Positions 9,600 through 17,043 of a stretch of 57,663 nt of DNA are shown here, piece by piece. How positions within the stretch are numbered: the first letter of the stretch is position 1; each line of letters starts with the position of its first letter. This DNA is from Streptococcus oralis (GTDB lineage: Bacteria > Bacillota > Bacilli > Lactobacillales > Streptococcaceae), in the NCBI RefSeq assembly GCF_001578705.1, contig NZ_KQ969037.1:303360-361022 (forward strand), written 5' to 3'. Under the pieces are notes generated by a model. It saw only the letters and a program-made list of their open reading frames with translations. It was not told where the DNA came from and made no database searches. Position numbers and translations under genes: made by a program.

Positions 9600-10112
9600 A
9601 TGGAGTATCGTTTTATTGTAGATGCTGAGGTGGATGGACTTTATGGACCTCTGCTGACCATGGCTGTTTTGGTCACAAAGTTAGATGGAACGGAAGTAGC
9701 TTCTTTCTACGGTGGTATACCTAAGCAGATCGCGGAGACAAAAGAAGCCTGGGTGTTGGAACATGTCATTCCCTACATCGGAGCTTACCAAGCCTTTGCT
9801 ACAGAAGAGGAACTTTTGGAAGAGGTCTGGCAGCTCTGGTGTACTTATAGGATTTCCGCGCGTTGCTTTGCAGATGTACCCTTTCCTGTAGAGAGTCGGC
9901 TTTTCCATAAGATAATAGAAAAGGATAGGAAAAATAGAGCATTTTTGGCTCCTTTCCCTATTATTGATGTTGCCAGTCTTTTGTACGCAAGAGGATTTGA
10001 ACCCATTGGAAACCGACTGGATTTAGTTTCGCATTTCGAAGGAAGACTACATAATGCGCTAGATGATGTCAGACTATCAAGTCGTATCATCCAAAGACTG
10101 CTTGGTGAGTGA
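9600..10112 (+). CDS. DEDD-family 3'-5' exonuclease-like protein, CRISPR-associated
   Basis: The 170-residue protein has the motifs of a DEDDh exonuclease: D8 and E10 in FIVDAEVDGLYG, D92 in CFADVPFPVE, and H151 with D156 in HNALDDVRLS. The domain stands alone with no polymerase or helicase attached. DEDD nucleases are among the enzymes found beside CorA in type III-B loci, where they or the unrelated NrN phosphodiesterase or SAM-AMP lyase are thought to remove the SAM-AMP signal. A signal-degrading role is therefore my leading inference. An exonuclease role in spacer trimming, as in Cas2-DnaQ fusions, is the main alternative. The ATG follows the previous stop without a gap, and the stop is followed in the same frame by the cas1 remnant. 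Confidence 0.82.
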   Translation: MEYRFIVDAEVDGLYGPLLTMAVLVTKLDGTEVASFYGGIPKQIAETKEAWVLEHVIPYIGAYQAFATEEELLEEVWQLWCTYRISARCFADVPFPVESRLFHKIIEKDRKNRAFLAPFPIIDVASLLYARGFEPIGNRLDLVSHFEGRLHNALDDVRLSSRIIQRLLGE

Positions 10113-10907
10113 GATGTTTTCGTTATTCCTGAGACCATGAAGAGTCCAGCTCCGCTTTTATTGAAGCAGTGCCAAGTGTATCTGGACGAGGAGAAGCGTT
10201 TGCTGTTGTCCAAGCAGTTTGAATTATCGCATTTTCATAATTTGCGGGCAAACTGTCGCTATTATCTTAAAAGATATAAGTCCAATAAGCTTCTTTTAGC
10301 GATTGAGAAAGACTTGACGATGGCGATTAAGGAAGTTCATCGCAAAAAGTCGGTCGATGATTTGATGCTTTTAGAGGCACGGGTCAAGCAGATATACTAT
10401 CCTATGTTTAATGAGATTTTGAATCAAAGTGGTTTTTCTTTTGTTAAGCGAACCAAGCGGCCACCTTGAGATCCACTAAATGCTTTGATTAGCTTTTGCA
10501 ATACGATTTTGTATAGTCGTGTTCTGCGCTTGATCTGGCAGGCTAGACTAGATCCTAAAATCGGAGTGCTGCATGCTTCAAATAATCGTCCTTATAGTTT
10601 GCATCTGGATTTTGCGGATTATATGAAGCCAGTTATCGTGGATCGAGTGATTTTGAGCTTGATCAATAAACATCAAATTAATACTACAGATCATTTTGAA
10701 GAAAGGGAAGACGGATCGGTTTATCTGAATCGTGAAGGGAAGTATATCGTCTTGCGAAGTTTTGAGGAAAAGCTACAGACGAGGCTAGTCATGGGAGGCT
10801 CGACCTATACCTATGCCCAGCTCATCCAGCACGACATACGGCAGTTTAAGAGAATATTGCAGCAAGATGGGGACTTGAAACGCTTTAAACCCTACAAATA
10901 CTATTAA
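10113..10907 (+). pseudogene. cas1: cas1 remnant: N-terminal domain missing, internal UGA
   Basis: Cas1 is the integrase of spacer acquisition. Here the frame begins right after the exonuclease stop (DVFVIPETMKSPAPLLLK) and continues through the helical Cas1 domain. LLEARVKQIYY carries the first catalytic glutamate. After PP there is an in-frame TGA at 10467-10469, followed by DPLNALISFCNTILYS, GVLHASNN with the catalytic histidine, and LDFADYMKPVIVDR. The usual N-terminal beta domain of roughly 85 residues is absent, and its place in the frame is taken by the exonuclease. Truncation plus nonsense codon make normal function unlikely, although cas2 is intact. Confidence 0.88.
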
Positions 10908-11071
10908 AAAGTCGGTCGATCTTTTCGATATTTTGTATATTTTTAAAAAGCTGTCAACCAAGCGTTTTATGAGCGATGGGTACAAAAAGATCGACCGACT
11001 TTTTTCATCGAAATCTTGAAAAAAGCCCTATTTTTTGATACAATCAATCTAGAAACAGCGAAAATACTGTT
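10906..11071 (+). promoter_or_regulatory. Leader of CRISPR array 1 with 20-bp inverted repeat and promoter
   Basis: This 166-bp segment is nearly identical to the leader of array 2. A 20-bp arm with core GTCGGTCGATC (10906-10925) is perfectly complementary to 10985-11004, with a 59-nt loop between. Further on lies a promoter: TTGAAA (11016-11021), 17-nt spacer, TACAAT (11039-11044). This predicts a transcript start near 11051, about 20 nt before the first repeat. The inverted repeat could be an integration-factor site, a structured RNA or a terminator for cas1. The sequence alone does not decide. Confidence 0.8.
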
Positions 11072-11854
11072 GTTATACCTTACCTATAAGGAATTGAGAC
11101 GTTGCTTCCTACAACAAAAGCCAGAACCTCAATTCGTGATTCTGTTATACCTTACCTATAAGGAATTGAGATTTGACTGTCTCCTATGAGACTTTTTAAT
11201 TTCTCCCAGCAGCTCTTTGGTTATACCTTACCTATAAGGAATTGAGACAATGTGGGTCTAGGTAATGTGGCTTCTCAACCTGACGTGAATCGTTCTACCT
11301 TACCTATAAGGAATTGAGACATTATCTTTGGGCGACGATCTGAAGTGTCCCAGTGAGTGACTTGAACACTATAAGTTGGACGTTATACCTTACCTATAAG
11401 GAATTGAGACGCTTGTCCCCAGAGTCCGTTAGTCTCTGCGTCGAATGAGAAAAGTTCTACCTTACCTATAAGGAATTGAGACTTACTGTAATTCAGCAAG
11501 ATCAGCAAGATTAATCAATAAACTGTTCTACCTTACCTATAAGGAATTGAGACTTCAGAACCCACATATAGAACTCACCTTTCGGTGACAATCCTGCTTC
11601 TTGTTCTACCTTGCCTATAAGGAATTGAGACCTCTTTGCCTTGGTTCATTTTATTTGCAATGCGATGAGCTTTTTGTTATACCTTACCTATAAGGAATTG
11701 AGACAAACCAGATGGACATATAAATCCATGGTCGGCCAGCACATGTTATACCTTACCTATAAGGAATTGAGACGAATGTTTAACTATAGAGGGATTAAAT
11801 ATTAAATATTGTGTTTCTAGTTTGAATTTGTTATACCTTACCTATAAGGAATTG
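11072..11854 (+). CRISPR. CRISPR array 1, 11 repeats and 10 spacers
   Basis: The 29-nt repeat runs from GTTATACC or GTTCTACC to GGAATTGAGAC, with a short hairpin CCTTA-CCTA-TAAGG. Repeats start at 11072, 11144, 11220, 11292, 11382, 11454, 11525, 11603, 11676, 11745 and 11830. The last is cut to 25 nt (GGAATTGG instead of GGAATTGAGAC). Repeat 2 ends in T, and repeat 8 has a G for A in the stem that keeps pairing through G-U. Spacers are 43, 47, 43, 61, 43, 42, 49, 44, 40 and 56 nt. The 3' octamer ATTGAGAC resembles the usual type III crRNA handle ATTGAAAC, so transcription runs left to right from the adjacent leader. Confidence 0.97.
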
Positions 11855-11867
11855 GTTGCTTCAACTG

Positions 11868-11893
11868 AAAAAACTTGCGGGAGCAAGTTTTTT
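11868..11893 (+). terminator. Rho-independent terminator at the end of array 1
   Basis: AAAAAACTTGC (11868-11878) and GCAAGTTTTTT (11883-11893) form a perfect 11-bp stem around GGGA, ending in six T. It lies 13 nt past the last repeat and would end the array transcript. Confidence 0.85.
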
Positions 11894-11903
11894 GTGGTAT
11901 ATT
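11875..11903 (+). promoter_or_regulatory. Candidate promoter of the corA-like gene, overlapping the array terminator
   Basis: TTGCGG (11875-11880), a 17-nt spacer and TATATT (11898-11903) give a plausible promoter whose -35 box sits in the terminator hairpin. The -35 is weak, so this is a candidate. It would allow the effector to be expressed apart from the array. Confidence 0.4.
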
Positions 11904-11945
11904 GGAAGTGTTTTCATGAGGAGATATTTGAATCGGAGGTTGTTT

Positions 11946-13421
11946 ATGTCTGAGAGTCAATCTGTATATAGTCACCATATCTTTGTCTTACCCTTTGCGG
12001 CCAAGGAACTGGAGTCTTTTCCGAAGTCTTCCAAGTGGAAGAAACTCAGCCAAGATGCTAATGAGCTTCCCTATCTAAACTTAGAAGATGCTGAAAAAAG
12101 CGAGCGGTTAAAGTACGCTTATCGGCGATATTTCAATAAAGAAGCAGAGGAGCTGATTTTCCGCAATCCTGAGCTGGTCACAAACTATGCTTATACTGGC
12201 TTAGAAAAAGGTGATGTGTATCGGATTTCTTATTATAATCAAATCAACAAACTTGAATGTTATGATCTGACGCTTGACTATATCATGCTTCGTTATTTTC
12301 CAAATTTAAAAGCAGGTTTCCTGATTTTTTCAATGGAAAATCGTTACTATGATGAATTGGAAGATATTAAAAACATCAACCAGTATGGTCGCCATCTCTA
12401 TGCTCCTTTTTTGACTCCATTGTTGTGTGGTTTAGTCTCACCAAATAATATTGAACTGATTAAGAGTGAAAAACTTAACGAGCCTCCACAGCCGTGCGAC
12501 TTGATTTCTTCCTATGGAATCATGTCGGCTCCGAAAGAAATTTTACAGGATTTCTTTGGTTTGCATGAGGAAGCGATATTTCCAGAGGATATTTCGCAGT
12601 TTGAGTCTAAGCCTCATCTGGAAATCATCATTGATGACCGGATGTATGTGATGAGTTATATGATGGTTCCTGAAGTAGAGGACTTGATTTATAAAACGGC
12701 GAATTGGGCGAATTTTGATGGTTCGGAGCAGAGTTTAGAGGAGATGAAGCTTCTTTATAGCATTTTATATGTTGATAAGGGAGATTCAACGTGTCTGAGT
12801 CGAGATATGCTGAAGACAGAGCTGGAAAAGCTTCTCTATACGAGGTGGTCAGCTGAGGGAAGTCTTTATATGGCCAGTCAGCACTCGATGATTTTTATGA
12901 GTAGTTCTGATTTTCCAGAGTATTTCCTCAAAGGCTACTTTTTGTCGGAATATCTGGACTTGGCTTTGATTACGCTCAGTCAGAGGATTGGTATTTTGAA
13001 GTATTCCAAGGATGCGGGAGATAAGGTCAATGCTAGAGTTTCTGATAAACTGAAGCTGCAGAAGGCTTACACGACCTTTAAAAATCAATTTTTGCTTCCA
13101 GAGCTGTGCCCGCAGGAGCAAGCAGTGGAAATCTACGAATTGCTGCAAACCTCACTCTATATCGAGAAGCATATCAATCTCCTGGACAGTCAAATCAGAG
13201 AACTGCATGATATCAGCCAGACGGAAGCAAGTAATAAATTGAATGACAGAGTATTAGTGCTAACCGTTTTAAGTATTGCGTTAGCAATTGTTCCGAATAT
13301 CAAAGAACTGCAGGATAATTGTTTGACAATATGTAATCTGAGTCTGGCCTATTCATCTTGGCTTACTTTGCTCATTTCCCTTCTGACAATTGCTTACTTC
13401 TATTTCAAAAAGAGAAAATAA
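11946..13421 (+). CDS. CorA-like membrane protein, probable type III CRISPR effector
   Basis: The protein is about 491 residues when started at the ATG at 11946, which has CGGAGG eight bases upstream. A longer frame begins inside the terminator and has no such site. Most of it is a soluble domain. Near residues 375-435 a long helix (ELLQTSLYIEKHINLLDSQI, then RELHDISQTEASNKLNDR) resembles the CorA stalk. It leads into two membrane helices, about 436-452 and 471-487, and a basic tail KKRK. The GMN motif of magnesium-transporting CorA is not present in the loop. CorA relatives in type III-B loci are membrane effectors gated by SAM-AMP, and location between the array and cas2 supports that role here. 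The messenger itself is inferred. Confidence 0.8.
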   Translation: MSESQSVYSHHIFVLPFAAKELESFPKSSKWKKLSQDANELPYLNLEDAEKSERLKYAYRRYFNKEAEELIFRNPELVTNYAYTGLEKGDVYRISYYNQINKLECYDLTLDYIMLRYFPNLKAGFLIFSMENRYYDELEDIKNINQYGRHLYAPFLTPLLCGLVSPNNIELIKSEKLNEPPQPCDLISSYGIMSAPKEILQDFFGLHEEAIFPEDISQFESKPHLEIIIDDRMYVMSYMMVPEVEDLIYKTANWANFDGSEQSLEEMKLLYSILYVDKGDSTCLSRDMLKTELEKLLYTRWSAEGSLYMASQHSMIFMSSSDFPEYFLKGYFLSEYLDLALITLSQRIGILKYSKDAGDKVNARVSDKLKLQKAYTTFKNQFLLPELCPQEQAVEIYELLQTSLYIEKHINLLDSQIRELHDISQTEASNKLNDRVLVLTVLSIALAIVPNIKELQDNCLTICNLSLAYSSWLTLLISLLTIAYFYFKKRK

Positions 13422-13682
13422 ATGTATATTATCTTGACATACGATGTACATCGCAAGCGCGTGACTAAGGTTTTGAAAACTTGCCGAAAATACTTGGTTC
13501 ATGTGCAAAAGTCGGTCTTTGAAGGGCATATTACTCCAGCCAAGCTGAGCGCTTTACAAAAAGAATTAGCCAATATTATAGAACCTCAGACAGATTCTGT
13601 ACAGATTTATCAGTTGGAATCCCCCAAATACACCAAGAAGATCCAAATCGGTATGGTAGAATCCAATGACTTTATTCTTTAG
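13422..13682 (+). CDS. cas2: Cas2, spacer-acquisition protein
   Basis: Cas2 dimers bridge Cas1 in the spacer-integration complex. The 86-residue protein begins MYIILTYDVHRKRVTKVLKTC (written from the ATG directly after the corA-like stop) and continues KYLVHVQKSVFEG, with the expected catalytic-position aspartate in TYDV and a C-terminal DSVQIYQLE strand. It is full length and looks intact, unlike cas1. Separation from cas1 by array 1 and the CorA-like gene suggests that the leader-array unit was inserted or duplicated between them. Confidence 0.93.
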   Translation: MYIILTYDVHRKRVTKVLKTCRKYLVHVQKSVFEGHITPAKLSALQKELANIIEPQTDSVQIYQLESPKYTKKIQIGMVESNDFIL

Positions 13683-13712
13683 GGATTAAAGTGATGTCAT
13701 AGTCAGTCAATC

Positions 13713-13745
13713 AATCGCATGAAGTGTCCTCTCCATGCGATTTTT
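13713..13745 (+). terminator. Terminator after cas2
   Basis: AATCGCATG (13713-13721) pairs with CATGCGATT (13734-13742), followed by more T. It separates cas2 from the second leader. Confidence 0.65.
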
Positions 13746-13760
13746 CTGATTTTATCTTTC

Positions 13761-13926
13761 AAAAAGTCGGTCGATCTTTTCGATATTTTGTATCTTTTTC
13801 AAAAGCTGTCAACCAAGCTGTTTATAAGCGTTAGGACAAAAAAGATCGACCGACTTTTTTCATTGAAATCTTGAAAAAAGCCCTATTTTTTGATACAATC
13901 AATCTAGAAACAGCGAAAATGCTGTT
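13761..13926 (+). promoter_or_regulatory. Leader of CRISPR array 2, near-copy of leader 1
   Basis: It has the same 166-bp layout as leader 1. The inverted-repeat arms at 13761-13780 and 13840-13859 are unchanged, while the 59-nt loop differs at several bases. The promoter TTGAAA (13871-13876), 17 nt, TACAAT (13894-13899) is preserved. Conservation of arms and promoter with drift in the loop argues that the palindrome is functional. Confidence 0.8.
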
Positions 13927-14981
13927 GTTATACCTTACCTATAAGGAATTGAGACGTGCCATCAATTGTAGGTTGAGCTTCAGCCCATTTGTTAATTTCA
14001 TGTTATACCTTACCTATAAGGAATTGAGACGCACCTGCTAGACCATATTTCTGCTTCAACTCATTAGCCTTTCTCGTTATACCTTACCTATAAGGAATTG
14101 AGACATCTCAAACTCTCTGCCAATATCAGAGAATTTCCAGAAAAAATCAAACTAGTTATACCTTACCTATAAGGAATTGAGACAAAGATAGCTGCAATTG
14201 CGGTCATTTTTCTATTCTTGATTTTTTGTTATACCTTACCTATAAGGAATTGAGACTTTTTCGCCGATGGTAATGCCTTTTAAATTTCCGAAGCGTTATA
14301 CCTTACCTATAAGGAATTGAGACTTATCCATACACCAATAACAGTTCTCTTGTTAGTTGATGTGTTGGTTCTACTTTACCTATAAGGAATTGAGACTTGT
14401 TCTAGAGACAGATGAATCATTATCATGAACTAAATTTTTGCGTTCTACCTTACCTATAAGGAATTGAGACTTTTCGCGAACTTCAGAATTTGAAAGTTTT
14501 GGACTAAGTGTTCGTTATCCCTTACCTATAAGGAATTGAGACTCTCCTGAATAAATCAGTACAACCGGCTTAGTTTCGTCGTCTTCCGTTATACCTTACC
14601 TATAAGGAATTGAGACTATACACACCATCAGCTTTTACACCCATCCAATAGGTTTTCGTTATCCCTTACCTATAAGGAATTGAGACAATAAGGTTGGCGG
14701 ATGAATACCTTCCGGCAAAGTAATGGGGACTGTTCTACCTTACCTATAAGGAATTGAGACCGTTTGCCATCGAAAAGACGAGTGTAATCAATTACAATTG
14801 AGTCACCTTTCGTTCTACCTTACCTATAAGGAATTGAGACTTTATCCCATTCGGATAATCTGCGCACTATAGGATAGTCTAGGTTAGTTCTACCGTACCT
14901 ATAAGGAATTGAGACTTACACCAGTCTTTATCACAGGCTCCCAAATTTGTACTGTTGTTCTACCTTACCTATAAGGAATTG
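13927..14981 (+). CRISPR. CRISPR array 2, 15 repeats and 14 spacers
   Basis: It uses the same 29-nt repeat family as array 1. Repeats start at 13927, 14002, 14076, 14155, 14228, 14295, 14368, 14442, 14514, 14588, 14658, 14732, 14812, 14887 and 14957. The last is cut to 25 nt at the same place as in array 1. Leader-proximal repeats are mostly GTTATACC, distal ones mostly GTTCTACC, with two GTTATCCC variants (14514, 14658) and single changes at 14368 and 14887. Spacers are 38-51 nt. Several read as plausible phage protein segments on the complementary strand, for example TYWMGVKADGVY (14617-14657) and GDSIVIDYTRLFDGK (14761-14811). Confidence 0.97.
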
Positions 14982-15201
14982 GCTGTGTGTCTTTGTCTGT
15001 CTCCAAGGCACCAAAAAAGCGAGCAAATTCTTGTCTGCTAGGAAGCAGGAGAATTTGTTCGCCTTTTGTTTGGTAGGAATAGTTGAAATTTTTAGAAAAC
15101 ATAACATATAAATATGAATAAAAGTTGTAGGAGAGCTCCTTCCTTTTGTAAGAATTATCAAGAAAAACTCTTTTAGTAGGAGAGTTTTTTCCGTGCTTCA
15201 A
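14965..15201 (-). other. Short reverse-strand open frame at the distal end of array 2
   Basis: A 78-codon frame ends inside the last repeat. Its C-terminal half (KGEQILLLPSRQEFARFFG) looks more protein-like than random. It could be the stub of a gene cut by array insertion. No family is recognised and no good start site is visible. Confidence 0.25.
15019..15071 (+). terminator. Large hairpin after array 2, possible terminator
   Basis: GCGAGCAAATTCT (15019-15031) pairs with AGAATTTGTTCGC (15050-15062) with one G-U pair. A small CTGCT/AGCAG stem lies inside, and CTTTTGTTT follows. It would stop the array 2 transcript. Confidence 0.5.
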
Positions 15202-15430
15202 CCACAGATAGTATAGAGCTTAAGTTAGATAGCTGATCAGTTTTTTGTTACTTCATGATAGTGTTGTGAATATTTATTGGTCTATTGGGTTAAATTAAAA
15301 ACATTATTTTTTATTTCATTTATCGAAAAAGACCTACTATCCAGTAGTCAATCCGACTGTACTAGTCCTTTTTCAGCTTATCTATGGTATAATAGAAGGT
15401 AGATTTATCAATTGGAGTATGAAGGATTTT
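15202..15430. other. Intergenic region before the HAD genes, with promoter-like element
   Basis: No gene is visible. CTACT-ATCC-AGTAG forms a small hairpin near 15342-15355. TGGTATAAT, an extended -10 box, lies about 45 bases before the first HAD gene and has no clear -35 box. Confidence 0.4.
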
Positions 15431-16222
15431 ATGATTAAACTTGTAGCAACCGATATGGATGGAACCTTTCTAGATGGAGAGGGTCGGTTTGATATGGAAC
15501 GCCTCAAAAACGTACTTGTTTCCTACAAGGAAAAGGGAATTTATTTTGCAGTGGCTTCAGGTCGTGGTATTCTGTCCCTGAAAAAGTTGTTTGCAGATGT
15601 GCGTGATGAAGTGATTTTTATAGCTGAAAATGGGAGCTATGTTGAGTTTCATGGTGAGGATATGTACGAAGCTACTATGTCTCGGGATTTTTACTTGAGC
15701 ACTTTTGAAGCTTTAAAGAAATCACCCTATTTTGATGAAAGAAAAATGCTCTTGACTGGGAAAAAAGCTTGTTATGTTTTGGATACAGTGGATGAGACTT
15801 ATCTCATGTTTAGTCGTCACTACAATGAAAACATTCAAAAAGTAGCGAGTTTAGAAGATATCACAGATGAGATTTTTAAATTCACCACCAACTTCACGGA
15901 AGAAACGATAGAAGCTGGTGAGGTCTGGGTCAACGAAAACGTTCCTGGCGTCAATGCCATGACAACTGGTTTTGAATCTATCGATATTGTCTTGGACTAT
16001 GTTGATAAGGGGGTGGCTATTGTTGAGCTGGCAAAAAAACTTGGTCTGACCATGGATCAGGTCATGGCGTTTGGCGATAATCTCAATGACCTTCACATGA
16101 TGCAGGTTGTGGGGCATCCAATCGCTCCTGAAAATGCGCGACCAGAGATTTTAGAATTAGCAGAAGCAGTGATTGGCCACCACAAGGACCAGTCAGTGAT
16201 GGCTTATATGGAGGGCTTGTAA
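15431..16222 (+). CDS. HAD-superfamily phosphatase, Cof subfamily
   Basis: Cof-type HAD hydrolases dephosphorylate sugar phosphates, flavin or other small phosphorylated metabolites. The 263-residue protein starts MIKLVATDMDGTFLDG, with motif I DMDGT, an ASGR motif II and C-terminal GDNLNDLHMM for magnesium binding. All key residues are present. I chose the ATG at 15431 (AAGGA four bases upstream) over the ATG at 15419, where GGAG is only one base away. The stop overlaps the start of a second, divergent HAD gene, and ftsY follows. The specific substrate cannot be told. Confidence 0.85.
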   Translation: MIKLVATDMDGTFLDGEGRFDMERLKNVLVSYKEKGIYFAVASGRGILSLKKLFADVRDEVIFIAENGSYVEFHGEDMYEATMSRDFYLSTFEALKKSPYFDERKMLLTGKKACYVLDTVDETYLMFSRHYNENIQKVASLEDITDEIFKFTTNFTEETIEAGEVWVNENVPGVNAMTTGFESIDIVLDYVDKGVAIVELAKKLGLTMDQVMAFGDNLNDLHMMQVVGHPIAPENARPEILELAEAVIGHHKDQSVMAYMEGL

Positions 16223-17040
16223 TGGCAGATATAAAATTGATTGCACTTGATTTGGATGGTACCTTACTGACAACGGATAAAAGGCTGACAGATCGAACTA
16301 AGGCAGTCTTAAAAGCTGCGCGTGATCGTGGCATCAAGGTCGTATTGACAACGGGGCGTCCTCTGAAAGCTATGGATTTCTTTCTCCATGAGCTAGGGAC
16401 TGACGGTCAGGAGGACGAGTACACCATCACCTTTAATGGTGGTTTGGTTCAGAAAAATACAGGTGAAATCCTAGATAAAACAGTCTTTTCAATCGACGAT
16501 GTGACACGATTGTACGAGGAAACTGAAAAACTAGGACTTCCATTAGATGCCATTTCAGAAGGAACAGTCTATCAAATCCAATCGGGCCAAGAGAGTCTCT
16601 ATGCTAAGTTTAATCCAGCCCTGACTTTCGTGCCTGTCGCTTTTGAAGATCTTTCTAGTCAGATAACTTATAATAAATGTGTGACTGCCTTTGCCCAAGA
16701 ACCCTTGGATGCGGCCATTCAAAAGATTTCTCCAGAGTTATTTGACCAATATGAAATTTTCAAATCGCGTGAAATGCTATTGGAATGGTCACCGAAAAAC
16801 GTCCATAAGGCAACAGGTTTAGCGAAATTAATTAAACACCTTGGTATCGACCAAAGCCAAGTCATGGCTTGTGGGGACGAGGCCAATGACCTTTCTATGA
16901 TTGAGTGGGCAGGTCTGGGAGTTGCCATGCAAAATGCAGTTCCAGCAGTTAAGGCAGTTGCCAATGTCATTACCCCGATGACCAACGACGAAGAAGCCGT
17001 TGCCTGGGCTATCGAACAATATGTGCTAAAGGAGAATTAG
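16222..17040 (+). CDS. HAD-superfamily phosphatase, Cof subfamily, second copy
   Basis: This 272-residue relative of the preceding protein has ALDLDGTLLTTD (motif I), a TTGRP motif II, a lysine region NKCVTAF and GDEANDLSMIEWAG at the C-terminus. The two copies are similar only at motifs, so the duplication is old. The start overlaps the previous stop by one base, and ftsY begins 3 nt after its stop, so the three form one operon. Substrate unknown. Confidence 0.85.
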   Translation: MADIKLIALDLDGTLLTTDKRLTDRTKAVLKAARDRGIKVVLTTGRPLKAMDFFLHELGTDGQEDEYTITFNGGLVQKNTGEILDKTVFSIDDVTRLYEETEKLGLPLDAISEGTVYQIQSGQESLYAKFNPALTFVPVAFEDLSSQITYNKCVTAFAQEPLDAAIQKISPELFDQYEIFKSREMLLEWSPKNVHKATGLAKLIKHLGIDQSQVMACGDEANDLSMIEWAGLGVAMQNAVPAVKAVANVITPMTNDEEAVAWAIEQYVLKEN

Positions 17041-17043
17041 AAT

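Noticed and set aside
9600-10112. DEDD gene as a DnaQ proofreading subunit
   Set aside because: It is a stand-alone short protein inside a CRISPR operon, with no clamp-binding or polymerase-linked features.
10467-10469. UGA in cas1 as a recoded selenocysteine or tryptophan codon
   Set aside because: The genus does not use such recoding, no selenocysteine insertion hairpin is evident, and other genes here use UGA as a normal stop (for example cmr2).
11856-11945. Upstream extension of the CorA-like frame from 11856
   Set aside because: It begins inside the terminator hairpin without a ribosome binding site. The ATG at 11946 has CGGAGG at good spacing.
11101-14956. Open reverse-complement frames in most spacers as proof of mRNA targeting
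   Set aside because: A 44-nt sequence has an open frame in at least one of three phases most of the time by chance. Only motif-level matches were kept.
11072-14981. Self-targeting spacers against genes in this window
   Set aside because: No spacer was noticed to match sequence within the window. The closest idea, spacer 5 against the local DEDD gene, has too many mismatches.
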